Below are positions 54,583 to 63,796 of a stretch of DNA of 64,000 nucleotides, in pieces (position 1 is the first letter of the stretch; each line of letters opens with the position of its first letter). This DNA comes from Candidatus Thioglobus pontius (GTDB lineage: Bacteria; Pseudomonadota; Gammaproteobacteria; PS1; Pseudothioglobaceae), in the NCBI GenBank assembly GCA_014384345.1, contig JACNGB010000049.1:1-64000 (forward strand), read 5' to 3'. Position numbers and translations under genes: made by a program. Below the pieces are notes generated by a model. The model did no database searches, was not told the origin of the DNA, and saw only the letters and a list, made by a program, of their open reading frames with translations.

Positions 54583-55887
54583 TTAAGCGTTAGCTTCGGC
54601 TTTATTTTCAAACCACTTAACCGCTTCTTCATCCCAGTCATCCATACGAACGTATGACGAAGTACGAGTAGAGTTGATCATATTTGGATCAACATTGATA
54701 CCGATACCTTCAAGGAAGTTTACTAAGCCAATACGCTCAATCATTTCACCAGTTCTTTCGTGCTCTAATGCATTCTCAGCAAAGAAGTCGATTACTTCAC
54801 CAGCTAAATCTTCGATTGCTTCTCTATCATCTTCAGTTTCCATTTTCATGAATGGAACTACTACTGAACCGAATAAGTCACCAATCTTCAACGTACGCTT
54901 ACCACCCATAATAACCATCACACCTTTATCGTCGCCAGTAGCTAAGATAGGCTCAACATCACCTTCAGCAATGTAGTTGTGAGTTAATGGAGAAGTAACA
55001 TTTAAACAATGCATACATTTAACACAGTTCTTGTTGTCAATTGACAATGAGTTGTCGTCGTTTAATGTCATACAGCTAGTAGGGCAACGAGAAGTAATGT
55101 TGTCAACTACATACTGAGTACCTTTATCTGCAACCATTGCTTTCCAAAGATCTTGGTTGATTTTAATATCATCTCTCCAAGTACCAATAGTAGCAAAATC
55201 AGCACGCTGTACTGAGTTCATACAGTCGTTAGCACAACCTGAAACCTTAAATTTCATTTTGTATGGTAATGCTGGACGGTGCATGTCGTCAAGGAATGCA
55301 TTAACAAGAGTTCTTAATACTGCTTGTTCGTTAGTGTTTGACATTTCACAACGTGAAGCACCAACACATGACATACCAGTACGTACCGCAGGACCCGCGC
55401 CACCCATGTCAAAACCGTAAGCGTTAAATTCGTTAAAGATCTTTTGCGTCGTTTCTTCAGTTGCACCTTGTAACATAATGTCACCAGATTGACCGTGTAA
55501 ACCGATCAACCCCGATCCACCATTCTCAGTAAACATGTCACACATATCTCTTAATAGAGTAGATGTGTAGTGCATACCTGCTGGCGGTTGAATACGTAAC
55601 GTGTGGAACTCACCTGCTGCAGGGAATTTGTAGTCACCGTTATCATCTTTTAATTCGTTAAAACGTGGAATTACGCCACCACCGTAACCAATTACACCAA
55701 CTGTACCACCTTTCCAGTAACCTTTCTTAGTTACGTAAGATGTTTCAAGCGTACCTAGTACATCGCGTGCCATGTCAGCACCTTCGTGGGTATCGTTTGC
55801 TAATCTTTTAAGACCTGTTACAAACGAAGGCCATGGACCATTTTCCAACTCATCAAGGTTGGGTGTGTTATATAGCTCTTTTGCCAT
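54583..55887 (-). CDS. dsrA: Dissimilatory sulfite reductase alpha subunit, reverse type
   Basis: DsrA binds the active siroheme-[4Fe-4S] centre; in sulfur oxidisers it runs from sulfide or persulfide to sulfite. The 434-residue protein has the C-x5-C pair in CVGASRC (174, 180), the C-x3-C pair in CANDC (218, 222), and a ferredoxin domain with RCPTSC (268, 272) and CVKCMHC (288-294). The start has GGAGAG six bases upstream. It is the first gene of the dsr operon; direction of catalysis is inferred from dsrEFH and dsrL. Confidence 0.97.
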   Translation of the reverse strand: MAKELYNTPNLDELENGPWPSFVTGLKRLANDTHEGADMARDVLGTLETSYVTKKGYWKGGTVGVIGYGGGVIPRFNELKDDNGDYKFPAAGEFHTLRIQPPAGMHYTSTLLRDMCDMFTENGGSGLIGLHGQSGDIMLQGATEETTQKIFNEFNAYGFDMGGAGPAVRTGMSCVGASRCEMSNTNEQAVLRTLVNAFLDDMHRPALPYKMKFKVSGCANDCMNSVQRADFATIGTWRDDIKINQDLWKAMVADKGTQYVVDNITSRCPTSCMTLNDDNSLSIDNKNCVKCMHCLNVTSPLTHNYIAEGDVEPILATGDDKGVMVIMGGKRTLKIGDLFGSVVVPFMKMETEDDREAIEDLAGEVIDFFAENALEHERTGEMIERIGLVNFLEGIGINVDPNMINSTRTSSYVRMDDWDEEAVKWFENKAEANA

Positions 55888-55913
55888 TTTATCTCTCCGA
55901 TATATTTATATAA

Positions 55914-55940
55914 ATCTTTAAAACCATCTGCTTTAAAGAT
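55914..55940 (-). promoter_or_regulatory. dsr leader hairpin
   Basis: On the minus strand ATCTTTAAA and TTTAAAGAT flank a nine-base loop, a perfect 9-bp stem. It lies in the roughly 60-base leader between the likely dsr transcription start and dsrA, so it could shield the 5' end or bind a regulator. Confidence 0.5.
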
Positions 55941-55953
55941 GTGAACGGGACAA

Positions 55954-55959
55954 ATTATA
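55954..55959 (-). promoter_or_regulatory. dsr operon -10 box
   Basis: TATAAT on the minus strand, about 66 bp before dsrA. The -35 position at 17-bp spacing (55977-55982) reads GGTGGT, a poor match to TTGACA, and lies inside a dyad. That arrangement suits a promoter needing an activator or covered by a repressor. Confidence 0.55.
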
Positions 55960-55976
55960 CTTAAATGCAAGCGAAA

Positions 55977-55995
55977 ACCACCGTTTTATAGTGGT
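55977..55995. promoter_or_regulatory. Dyad over the dsr -35 position
   Basis: ACCAC-N9-GTGGT is a perfect 5-bp dyad that exactly covers where the -35 box of the dsr promoter should lie. It is a plausible operator. The regulator is not identified in the window. Confidence 0.4.
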
Positions 55996-56004
55996 ATCAC
56001 CATC

Positions 56005-56020
56005 TATCCCTTAGGGGATA
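56005..56020. promoter_or_regulatory. Second dyad upstream of the dsr promoter
   Basis: TATCCC-TTAG-GGGATA is a perfect 6-bp dyad about 10 bp beyond the first. It could be a second protein site, or a small RNA hairpin on read-through from gltD. Confidence 0.35.
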
Positions 56021-56036
56021 TAAATGAGATTTTTAA

Positions 56037-56064
56037 GAAAAAACCGGCTGCTAATGACCGATTT
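56037..56064 (-). terminator. Intrinsic terminator of gltD
   Basis: On the minus strand AAATCGGT and GCCGGTTT pair (8 bp with two G-T pairs) around an eight-base loop and run into TTTTTTC. It lies 10 bp after the gltD stop and separates gltD from the dsr promoter. Confidence 0.75.
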
Positions 56065-56073
56065 AGATTGATA

Positions 56074-57510
56074 TTATGACGCTAAATATTCGTCAACACG
56101 TTGAGCAACACCGCGACCTTCGTTAATCGCCCATACCACTAATGATTGTCCGCGACGACAGTCACCCGCAGTAAAAATGCCCGCTTGTGACGTTTGGTAT
56201 TGATCATACTCAGCTTTGTAGTTACCACGATCATCCAGCTCAATTTGCGCATCGTCACTTAAATAATGCTCTGGCGAGACAAAACCCATAGACAGCAACA
56301 CCAATTGCGCATCCCAAGTCTTTTCACTGCCAGCAATTTCAGTTAACTGGCCGTCATTAAATTCTACATTAATGGTATTTAAGCCGACTAGTTTGCCTTG
56401 GTCATCTTTGATGAATGACTTGGTCATTAATTGATATTGTCTTGGATCTTTACCAAAAACACTTTGTGCCTCAGCATGACCATAATCAACCCGGTAGATT
56501 AATGGCCAGAGAGGCCACGGGTTATCTTCTGAGCGCTCAACAGGTGGTTGTGACATTAACTCAAAATTAACCACTGATTTAGCACCTTGGCGCACAGCCG
56601 TACCGATACAATCCGTGCCTGTATCGCCGCCACCAATCACAATCACATCCTTACCTTTTGCCGATAGATCCGACTGATCTTCATGACCAGTATCTAACAA
56701 GCTCTTAGTATTTACCGTTAGATATTCCATGGCCATGTGCACACCCTTGGCGTCACGATTATCAACTGGTAAATCTCTGGCTTCACTGGCACCCGTGGTA
56801 AAAACAAGCGCATCAAAATCTTTTTGTAAAGCTTGCGTAGTAATATCTTTACCAACATTAACATTAGTAATAAATTCAATACCGCAATCTTTCATCAAAT
56901 TAATACGGCGATCAATCACATCCTTGCCTAATTTCATATTTGGAATACCGTACATTAGCAAGCCACCAATACGATCATCACGCTCAAACACGGTGACACC
57001 ATGACCTAATTTATTCAACTCTTCAGCAGCAGCCAAACCAGCTGGGCCAGAGCCAATAATAGCGATCTTCTTGCCTGTTCTGTATTCCACGCTACAAGGC
57101 TTAATCCAACCTTGCTCATAACCCTTGTCAATAATTGCTTGCTCGATATTTTTAATGGTAACTGCTGGGTTATTCATACCCAATACACATGAGCCTTCAC
57201 AAGGCGCTGGACAAACACGACCGGTAAATTCAGGGAAGTTGTTGGTCTTTAATAAACGTGTTAATGCTTCTTTCCATTTGTCGTTATAAACCAAATCATT
57301 CCATTCAGGAATTAGGTTATTAATAGGACAGCCATCGTCTGATTGACAAAAAGGCACGCCACAATCCATGCATCGTGCACCTTGCTGCTTTAAATTCGCC
57401 TCATCATGAGTGCCGGTAAAAATCTCACCATAGTCTTTAATACGCAACTCAACAGAGCGATAATCCTCTGTTTTTCTATCAAATTCTTTAAAGCCAGTTA
57501 CTTTTCCCAT
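56074..57510 (-). CDS. gltD: Glutamate synthase small subunit
   Basis: GltD feeds NADPH electrons to the large subunit GltB for glutamate synthesis. The 478-residue protein has the N-terminal FeS region ([28 protein letters not shown]), an FAD site [15 protein letters not shown] at about 151, an NADPH site [19 protein letters not shown], and [16 protein letters not shown]. gltB is not in the window. DsrL, 8 kb away, is of the same fold but has extra C-terminal ferredoxin sites. Confidence 0.94.
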   Translation of the reverse strand: MGKVTGFKEFDRKTEDYRSVELRIKDYGEIFTGTHDEANLKQQGARCMDCGVPFCQSDDGCPINNLIPEWNDLVYNDKWKEALTRLLKTNNFPEFTGRVCPAPCEGSCVLGMNNPAVTIKNIEQAIIDKGYEQGWIKPCSVEYRTGKKIAIIGSGPAGLAAAEELNKLGHGVTVFERDDRIGGLLMYGIPNMKLGKDVIDRRINLMKDCGIEFITNVNVGKDITTQALQKDFDALVFTTGASEARDLPVDNRDAKGVHMAMEYLTVNTKSLLDTGHEDQSDLSAKGKDVIVIGGGDTGTDCIGTAVRQGAKSVVNFELMSQPPVERSEDNPWPLWPLIYRVDYGHAEAQSVFGKDPRQYQLMTKSFIKDDQGKLVGLNTINVEFNDGQLTEIAGSEKTWDAQLVLLSMGFVSPEHYLSDDAQIELDDRGNYKAEYDQYQTSQAGIFTAGDCRRGQSLVVWAINEGRGVAQRVDEYLAS

Positions 57511-57595
57511 CTCTCAAAACGTGTCAATCTAAAGCGCTTAATTATGCCATATTTGCCTTGAAAATGCATCTATAAAAAAAGATGAAATAGTTTGC

Positions 57596-57624
57596 TTGAA
57601 CGCTTCAAGGTTTGACTGTATAAT
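57596..57624 (+). promoter_or_regulatory. rplS promoter
   Basis: TTGAAC and TATAAT are separated by exactly 17 bp, with the -10 ending 41 bp before the rplS start. This is the clearest sigma-70 promoter in the window. Confidence 0.8.
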
Positions 57625-57665
57625 TGCCCTTTTTTATAGAAACAAATATTTAAGGATACGTTCAA

Positions 57666-58016
57666 ATGAATTTAATTGATCAAATCGAAAGCGAACAGTT
57701 GAGAAGTGATATTCCTGAGTTCGGCGCAGGCGACACAGTAATCGTACAAGTTAAAGTGCGTGAAGGCGACCGTGAAAGATTACAAGCATTTGAAGGTGTT
57801 GTGATTGCTAAGAAAAACCGTGGCATCGGCTCAGCATTTACTGTTAGAAAAATCTCTCACGGCGAAGGCGTTGAAAGAGTTTTTCAAACACACTCTACAA
57901 TGATTGATTCAGTTGAAGTTAAGCGTCGCGGTAAGGTTCGTCAAGCGAAACTTTATTACCTTCGTGAGTTGACTGGTAAGAAAGCAAGAATTAAAGAAAA
58001 GTTGGCTAAGAAGTAA
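57666..58016 (+). CDS. rplS: 50S ribosomal protein L19
   Basis: L19 sits at the 30S-50S interface. The 116-residue protein has the family pattern [35 protein letters not shown] and [38 protein letters not shown]. In most bacteria it ends the rpsP-rimM-trmD-rplS operon; here it stands alone with its own promoter and terminator. Confidence 0.98.
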   Translation: MNLIDQIESEQLRSDIPEFGAGDTVIVQVKVREGDRERLQAFEGVVIAKKNRGIGSAFTVRKISHGEGVERVFQTHSTMIDSVEVKRRGKVRQAKLYYLRELTGKKARIKEKLAKK

Positions 58017-58034
58017 TCTCAGCTTAATTCTTTT

Positions 58035-58065
58035 AAAAATACCGGCTACTAGCCGGTATTTTTTT
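58035..58065 (+). terminator. Intrinsic terminator after rplS
   Basis: AAAAATACCGGCT and AGCCGGTATTTTT form a 13-bp perfect stem around a three-base loop, followed by T residues. xerD begins 17 bp later. Confidence 0.92.
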
Positions 58066-58081
58066 GGCTAAAATTTAAGCA

Positions 58082-58963
58082 ATGAATAACGACACGTTAA
58101 TTAATCAATTTTTAGATCATTACTGGCTTTCATCGGGTGCAACTGACAACACACTTAAAGCTTATCGATCTGATCTTGTTATGTTTGCAAAATGGCTTGG
58201 TCACTCATTAACAAAAGTCAGTGATCAAACTATTGCACAATATTTTGATTATCGTCAACAAAGCCAATTTAGTAGTGCTACTCAGGCGCGAGTATTGACT
58301 TGTCTTAGGGTTTTTTATCAATATTTATTAACTCAAGATAGTATTCAAACAAACCCTACCAACAAACTCAACCATCCTAAGCAAACACAAAAATTACCTG
58401 TTTTTCTAGCCATTGATGAGGTGAGTAATTTGTTAGATGCACCCGATACAAACACTTTGTTTGGCTTGCGCGATCGCGCCATGCTTGAACTTTTGTATTC
58501 CTGCGGATTGCGTGTTAGCGAATTAATTAAACTTGATCTCCAACATTTAAATTTGACCGAAGAATACATTCGTATTATCGGCAAAGGTGAGAAAGAAAGA
58601 ATCCTGCCCTTGGGTGAGCTTGCTATTGAGCATTTACAGAATTATGAGCAAAAATCTCGCCCTCACTTGCTTAAAAAAGGCCAGACAAATGGTTATTTTT
58701 TAACTAACCGCGGCAGTAGCATGAGTCGACAAAATTTTTTTTATATCATTAAAGCTTATGCGCTTAAAGCTGGTATTGACAAGCCGCTTTCTCCTCATAC
58801 GTTGCGTCATGCATTTGCCACCCATTTAGTACAACAAGGTGCTGATTTACGCTCTGTTCAATTGATGCTGGGGCATAGTGATATTGCCACTACGCAAATT
58901 TACACACACATTCAAAATGTGCAGCTTAAAGCGCAGCATAGCAAACACCATCCTCGCGGCTAG
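58082..58963 (+). CDS. xerD: Tyrosine recombinase XerD
   Basis: XerD acts with XerC at dif to resolve chromosome dimers. The 293-residue protein has an N-terminal SAM-like domain (about 1-95) and a catalytic domain with Arg in GLRVSELI, Lys in GKGEKERILPL, His-x-x-Arg in SPHTLRHAFATHL, His in MLGHSD and the nucleophile in TTQIYTHI. The C-terminal end QHSKHHPRG matches XerD rather than XerC. I found no dif site I could support in the AT-rich spacer that follows. Confidence 0.95.
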   Translation: MNNDTLINQFLDHYWLSSGATDNTLKAYRSDLVMFAKWLGHSLTKVSDQTIAQYFDYRQQSQFSSATQARVLTCLRVFYQYLLTQDSIQTNPTNKLNHPKQTQKLPVFLAIDEVSNLLDAPDTNTLFGLRDRAMLELLYSCGLRVSELIKLDLQHLNLTEEYIRIIGKGEKERILPLGELAIEHLQNYEQKSRPHLLKKGQTNGYFLTNRGSSMSRQNFFYIIKAYALKAGIDKPLSPHTLRHAFATHLVQQGADLRSVQLMLGHSDIATTQIYTHIQNVQLKAQHSKHHPRG

Positions 58964-58977
58964 CCCTTTACTGCGTC

Positions 58978-59077
58978 TTTTTGCCTACTGCTGTGTTGCA
59001 CTTGTCTTTCACTCAGTCATATAGCTACATCTATACTCCTTCGCTCAATCTGTCGTGCGCCTTGCATTAGGCAAAAA
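58978..59077. repeat. 100-bp imperfect palindromic element
   Basis: Ends TTTTTGCCTA and TAGGCAAAAA are exact inverted repeats, the centre is TATAG-N6-CTATA, and all are symmetric about 59027/59028. Pairing continues past the ends (xTGC, GCAC) but is poor between there and the centre. The minus strand also has two similar stretches, TGAGCGAAGGA and TGAGTGAAAGA, either side of the centre. It looks like a MITE- or REP-like element. Confidence 0.55.
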
Positions 59078-59285
59078 TACTTGTAAATGTAAAAATAGTG
59101 TGTAAAAAATTAGGAAATTTTAAGAATCTGTTGATTTTTAACTAAATTTATCGTTTTTTAATGACTTTTAACCACTAAATATTACTTTTTATATGCTTTT
59201 AGCGCATTTTGTCGACAAGTTTTAGAAAATTTCGTAAATTTTCACTTTCGTCAATACTTTGTTATTTTTGTGTGATTTTTTGATG

Positions 59286-59371
59286 TTTTGCAAGGCAAAT
59301 CTATTTTTATCTTTTAGGAGTGCACAATCTAGTGCATGACTGAAAATAAAAATAGATTTAACAAAGCAAAA
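59286..59371. repeat. Long stem-loop with nested dyad
   Basis: AAATCTATTTTTAT (59297-59310) and ATAAAAATAGATTT (59346-59359) are a perfect 14-bp inverted repeat. Outside it TTTTGC pairs with GCAAAA; inside, TGCAC pairs with GTGCA around AATCTA. It lies just past the greA 3' end and may be a terminator of greA read on the minus strand, though it is longer and more nested than usual. Confidence 0.6.
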
Positions 59372-59391
59372 TGCGAAAACTCGCGCAAAGA

Positions 59392-59868
59392 CTACAAATA
59401 CTGAACTTCGAGTATCTCGTAGACGATATCACCCGCCGGCGCTTTGACTGTCACCTCATCACCTTCTTCATTGCCCATCAGTGCAGCGGCAATCGGCGAA
59501 TGACAAGAGATTTTATTGAGATCGATGTCTGCTTCATCTTCGCCCACAATTTGATAGGTGATTTCACTATCATCTTCAATGTTCATCAAGCTGATGGTGG
59601 TACCAAAGACGCAGCGGCCATTTTGTGCAAGCTTAGTAACATCAATCACTTGCATGCGTGACAACTTAGACTCTACCTCTTTAATACGACCTTCAATAAA
59701 ACCCTGCTCTTCTTTAGCGGCGTGATACTCTGCATTTTCTTTCAGATCGCCGTGCGCTCTTGCGGTGGCAATTTCTTCAACGATGCGCGGTCGATCTTCG
59801 TCTTTAAGTTTTAGTAATTCAACTTCAAGTGCCTTGGCACCTGCGACTGTCATTGGAATGTTGTCCAT
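59392..59868 (-). CDS. greA: Transcription elongation factor GreA
   Basis: GreA rescues backtracked RNA polymerase by stimulating transcript cleavage. The 158-residue protein has the N-terminal coiled coil with the acidic tip (ARAHGDLKENAEYHAAKEEQ, about 36-55) and a C-terminal FKBP-like domain (ISCHSPIAAALMGNEEGDEV). It follows carB by 8 bp, the usual carAB-greA arrangement. Confidence 0.97.
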   Translation of the reverse strand: MDNIPMTVAGAKALEVELLKLKDEDRPRIVEEIATARAHGDLKENAEYHAAKEEQGFIEGRIKEVESKLSRMQVIDVTKLAQNGRCVFGTTISLMNIEDDSEITYQIVGEDEADIDLNKISCHSPIAAALMGNEEGDEVTVKAPAGDIVYEILEVQYL

Positions 59869-59876
59869 ACTAAACC

Positions 59877-62800
59877 TTAAGCATTTAAAGATTGTACAGT
59901 TCTAACCGTAATCTCTTCGTGAGTTTTAAGCCCGTCAAGCATGGCAAAGGCTGCAGCAACCGTTGTAGTGAATGGCACTTTGTGCACCAGCGCTTGACAA
60001 CGAATCGCAGCAGCATCTTCCACACCTTGTGTGTCTTCGGTTGAATTAATGATTAAATCAATGTCGTCATTTTTAATCATATCCACAATGTGCGGTGAAC
60101 CTTCTGAGACCTTGTTAACCATCTCACACTCAAGGCCAGCATCCATTAACGTTTCTCTGTTACTGCGAGTAGCAACCAAGCTAAAGCCTTGTTGTGTTAA
60201 TTGCTTACCTAAATCAACTAAATCGTTACGATCAAGCTTTCTAAGACTGACAAATACTTTACCGTTTTCTGGTGCACGCGAGCCTGCTGCTAATTGCGCT
60301 TTATCAAACGCTGAAGCAAAATCATCACCCACACCCATCACTTCACCGGTTGAGCGCATCTCAGGGCCTAAAATTGGATCTACGCCTAAGAATTTATTAA
60401 ACGGGAACACCGCTTCTTTAACGCTGTAATGTGTTGGAATAACCTCTGTTGTAAAACCGAGCTCTTTTAGAGTTTTACCCGACATAACGCGCGCTGCAAT
60501 CGCAGCTAATGGCTCACTAATTGCTTTTGATACAAATGGCACAGTACGTGAGGCGCGTGGGTTAACCTCAATGACATAAATTTCGCCATCTTGATAAGCC
60601 AGCTGTGTATTCATCAAACCAACCACACCAAGTTTTTTCGCCATGGCGATAACCTGTGCTCGCATTTGATCAAGTACCTCGTTATCTAACGAATATGGTG
60701 GCAATGAACAAGCTGAGTCACCTGAGTGAATACCTGCCTGTTCAATATGTTGCATAATACCGCCAATAACCACATCTTCACCATCACAAATAACGTCAAT
60801 ATCAACTTCAATGGCATGATCTAAAAATGAATCAAGTAGCACTGGGGAGTCATTTGACACTTGTACAGCGGTATGCATGTAGTGGTCTAGAGAATCTTTA
60901 TCGTATACAATTTCCATTGCTCGACCACCCAATACATAAGATGGGCGAACTACCAATGGGAAACCAATTGCATCAGCAATATCTTGCGCTTGTTCTAATG
61001 AGCGCGCCGTACCATTAAGCGGCTGTTTTAACCCTAACTCTTGCAACATGGCTGAGAAACGCTCACGGTCTTCAGCCAAATCAATGGCATCTGGCGTTGT
61101 GCCAATAATTTTCGCACCACTCTTTTCTAGAGCGTCAGCCAACTTAAGTGGCGTTTGACCGCCATAATGCACAATAATGCCATCTGGATTTTCAATATCA
61201 ACCACGGCCAATACATCTTCAAGTGTTAGCGGTTCAAAATACAAACGATCCGAAATATCATAATCGGTTGAAACCGTTTCAGGGTTGCAATTCACCATGA
61301 TGGTTTCAAAGCCATCTTCGCGTAACGCTAAAGAAGCGTGTACACAGCAGTAGTCAAATTCAATACCTTGACCAATACGATTTGGGCCGCCACCTAGAAT
61401 CATGATTTTTTTCTTATTAGTTGGATTGGCTTCACACTGCTGCTGATAGGTGGAATATAAGTAGGCTGTTTCTGTGTCGAACTCAGCTGCACAACTATCC
61501 ACTCGCTTAAATACTGGCTTAATGTTTAATACCTTGCGACGCTCTCTAACCGATGACTCATTACAATGCAGTAATTGACTCAAACGTGCATCTGAAAAGC
61601 CTTTGCGCTTAAGATTAAACATTTGAGCTGCATCTACATCAGAAATACTACCGCCATTAATTTGCATCTCAGTTGACACAATATCTTCTATTTGAGCCAA
61701 GAACCAAGGGTCAACTTTTGATAAATCAAACACTTCTTCAAGACTCATACCTAATCTAAAGGCATCAGCTAGGTAAAAAATTCGCTCACTACGTGCAGTA
61801 ATACATTCAGATTTAATCTTATTGCGTGCATCATCAGCACTCAAATCAACCACAGGGTCAAGGCCAACTTTATCTGTTTCTAGCCCGCGCAAGGCTTTTT
61901 GTAAAGACTCTTGGAAGGTTGAGCCCATAGCCATTACCTCGCCCACAGATTTCATCTGTGTGGTTAAGCGGTCATCCGCTTTAGGGAACTTTTCAAACGC
62001 AAAGCGTGGAATTTTAGTAACGACATAATCAATACTAGGCTCAAATGAAGCGGGCGTTTTGCCGCCAGTAATATCATTATCAAGCTCATCAAGCGTATAG
62101 CCTACCGCTAATTTCGCTGCCACTTTAGCGATCGGGAATCCGGTCGCTTTTGAGGCCAATGCTGACGAGCGTGATACACGTGGATTCATCTCAATAATAG
62201 TCAAGCGACCGTTTTCAGGATTAAGTGCAAACTGCACGTTTGAACCACCCGTGTCCACACCAATTTCACGCAATACTGCTAATGATGCATTGCGCATCAC
62301 TTGATACTCTTTATCCGTCAAGGTTTGTGCCGGTGCTACGGTAATTGAATCACCGGTATGTACACCCATTGGATCAAAATTTTCAATCGAACAAATAATA
62401 ATACAATTATCTTTTGTGTCTCGAACCACTTCCATCTCGAACTCTTTCCAGCCTAAAATCGACTCTTCAACTAATAATTCGTTGGTTGGCGAAAGATCCA
62501 GACCGCGTTCACAAATTTCAATAAATTCATCTTTGTTAAAAGCAATACCACCGCCTGAGCCACCCATGGTGAAAGATGGGCGAATCACCGTTGGATAGCC
62601 GACTGTTTCTTGTATGGCGAATGCCTCTTCCAAGGTATGTGCGACGGCTGCTTTAGGCATATCCAGGCCAATTTTAAGCATGGCTTCACGGAATAAATCA
62701 CGGTCTTCTGCTTTGTCAATGGCTTCTTTTCTGGCACCAATCATCTCCACGCCGTGTTTCTTAAGCACACCATGGCGCTCTAAATCTAGTGCGCAGTTAA

Positions 62801-63086
62801 GCGCTGTTTGACCACCCATGGTTGGCAATAGCGCATCAGGCTGTTCAACTTCAATAATCTTTTCAACCGTACGCCACTCAATTGGCTCAATGTAAGTTGC
62901 ATCCGCCATTTGCGGATCCGTCATAATAGTGGCTGGATTAGAGTTAACCAAAATAACGCGGTAGCCTTCTTCACGCAACGCTTTACAAGCTTGCGCACCT
63001 GAATAATCAAATTCACAAGCCTGGCCAATTACAATGGGGCCAGCGCCGATAATTAAAATACTTTTAAGGTCTTGTCTTTTTGGCAT
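59877..63086 (-). CDS. carB: Carbamoyl-phosphate synthase large subunit
   Basis: CarB makes carbamoyl phosphate from bicarbonate, ammonia and two ATP for arginine and pyrimidines. The 1069-residue protein has two ATP-grasp halves ([17 protein letters not shown] near 14 and [17 protein letters not shown] near 560), an oligomerisation region between them and a C-terminal MGS-like regulatory domain (about 935-1069). Length is normal (E. coli 1073). Confidence 0.98.
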   Translation of the reverse strand: MPKRQDLKSILIIGAGPIVIGQACEFDYSGAQACKALREEGYRVILVNSNPATIMTDPQMADATYIEPIEWRTVEKIIEVEQPDALLPTMGGQTALNCALDLERHGVLKKHGVEMIGARKEAIDKAEDRDLFREAMLKIGLDMPKAAVAHTLEEAFAIQETVGYPTVIRPSFTMGGSGGGIAFNKDEFIEICERGLDLSPTNELLVEESILGWKEFEMEVVRDTKDNCIIICSIENFDPMGVHTGDSITVAPAQTLTDKEYQVMRNASLAVLREIGVDTGGSNVQFALNPENGRLTIIEMNPRVSRSSALASKATGFPIAKVAAKLAVGYTLDELDNDITGGKTPASFEPSIDYVVTKIPRFAFEKFPKADDRLTTQMKSVGEVMAMGSTFQESLQKALRGLETDKVGLDPVVDLSADDARNKIKSECITARSERIFYLADAFRLGMSLEEVFDLSKVDPWFLAQIEDIVSTEMQINGGSISDVDAAQMFNLKRKGFSDARLSQLLHCNESSVRERRKVLNIKPVFKRVDSCAAEFDTETAYLYSTYQQQCEANPTNKKKIMILGGGPNRIGQGIEFDYCCVHASLALREDGFETIMVNCNPETVSTDYDISDRLYFEPLTLEDVLAVVDIENPDGIIVHYGGQTPLKLADALEKSGAKIIGTTPDAIDLAEDRERFSAMLQELGLKQPLNGTARSLEQAQDIADAIGFPLVVRPSYVLGGRAMEIVYDKDSLDHYMHTAVQVSNDSPVLLDSFLDHAIEVDIDVICDGEDVVIGGIMQHIEQAGIHSGDSACSLPPYSLDNEVLDQMRAQVIAMAKKLGVVGLMNTQLAYQDGEIYVIEVNPRASRTVPFVSKAISEPLAAIAARVMSGKTLKELGFTTEVIPTHYSVKEAVFPFNKFLGVDPILGPEMRSTGEVMGVGDDFASAFDKAQLAAGSRAPENGKVFVSLRKLDRNDLVDLGKQLTQQGFSLVATRSNRETLMDAGLECEMVNKVSEGSPHIVDMIKNDDIDLIINSTEDTQGVEDAAAIRCQALVHKVPFTTTVAAAFAMLDGLKTHEEITVRTVQSLNA

Positions 63087-63109
63087 TATTTTTTAACTGT
63101 TAATGGGTG

Positions 63110-63796
63110 TTAGAAGTCATCATCTGATACTGGCACATTGCCATCATAGATATCATTTTCTCGTTTCTGCAAATAAGAAGATCGCATAGTAATGTACGGA
63201 TCATCAGAATTATCTAATAGATCAGTAATTGGTAGTAGTTCAACACGCTTATCAATGACATTCATAGCACTAGCACTAAGAGCACCAACATCATCCAATT
63301 CATTAACCAAGTTTGCATCTGAGGTCATATCAACATACATACCTGCGCCATCTCTAAGAGTCGATGGGCCCATCAAAGGCAGCATAATAAAAGGTCCGCT
63401 ATCTACGCCCCAAACTGCAAGTGTTTGACCAAAATCTTCATTTTCGGTTGTTAGACTCATATCGGTAGCAACGTCAAATAATCCATACAAACCAATAGTA
63501 GAGTTCACAAGGACACGGCTTAATGTGATCGCACCTTGCTCAATTTTAAATTGTAATATTTGATTAGCTAGTGTTGACACATCACGTAAATTACCAAAAA
63601 AATGACGGACTCGATTTTGTAAAAAATCAGGCATATGGTCTTTATAGGCACGTGAAACTGGCTCTAGTAAATTATCATCGATGGTCTCATTAAACTCATA
63701 AACTACTCTATTCGTTTCTTCAAATGGATCCACTTCTTCTGCTATCGTAACTGTGCTGAATGCCAACAGTAACAAACTTATTAATAATTTTTTCAT
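63110..63796 (-). CDS. mlaA: MlaA (VacJ)-type outer-membrane lipid transport protein
   Basis: MlaA removes misplaced phospholipids from the outer leaflet. The 228-residue protein has a signal peptide ([16 protein letters not shown]) and the VacJ pattern [47 protein letters not shown], and [18 protein letters not shown]. No lipobox cysteine is seen, unlike the E. coli protein. Its ATG overlaps the carA stop by 4 bp and it lies between carA and carB. Confidence 0.93.
   Translation of the reverse strand: MKKLLISLLLLAFSTVTIAEEVDPFEETNRVVYEFNETIDDNLLEPVSRAYKDHMPDFLQNRVRHFFGNLRDVSTLANQILQFKIEQGAITLSRVLVNSTIGLYGLFDVATDMSLTTENEDFGQTLAVWGVDSGPFIMLPLMGPSTLRDGAGMYVDMTSDANLVNELDDVGALSASAMNVIDKRVELLPITDLLDNSDDPYITMRSSYLQKRENDIYDGNVPVSDDDF

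Larger units (their letters stand above)
58964..59391. other. AT-rich intergenic region with two large dyads
   Basis: This 428-bp gap between convergent xerD and greA holds no supported gene. It contains a 100-bp imperfect palindrome (58978-59077), an AT-rich stretch without clear features (about 59085-59280), and a long stem-loop (59286-59371). The dyads are listed separately. Confidence 0.8.

Noticed and set aside
43487-55887. Sulfite-reducing (dissimilatory reduction) reading of dsr
   Set aside because: dsrEFH and dsrL are present and dsrD is absent, which is the sulfur-oxidising pattern.
59200-59371. dif site beside xerD
   Set aside because: I could not find the two 11-bp XerC/XerD arms with a 6-bp centre; similarity to TTATGTTAAAT-type arms is too weak.
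59371-59661. 96-codon plus-strand ORF antisense to greA
   Set aside because: It overlaps the well-supported greA and has no family pattern or ribosome site.
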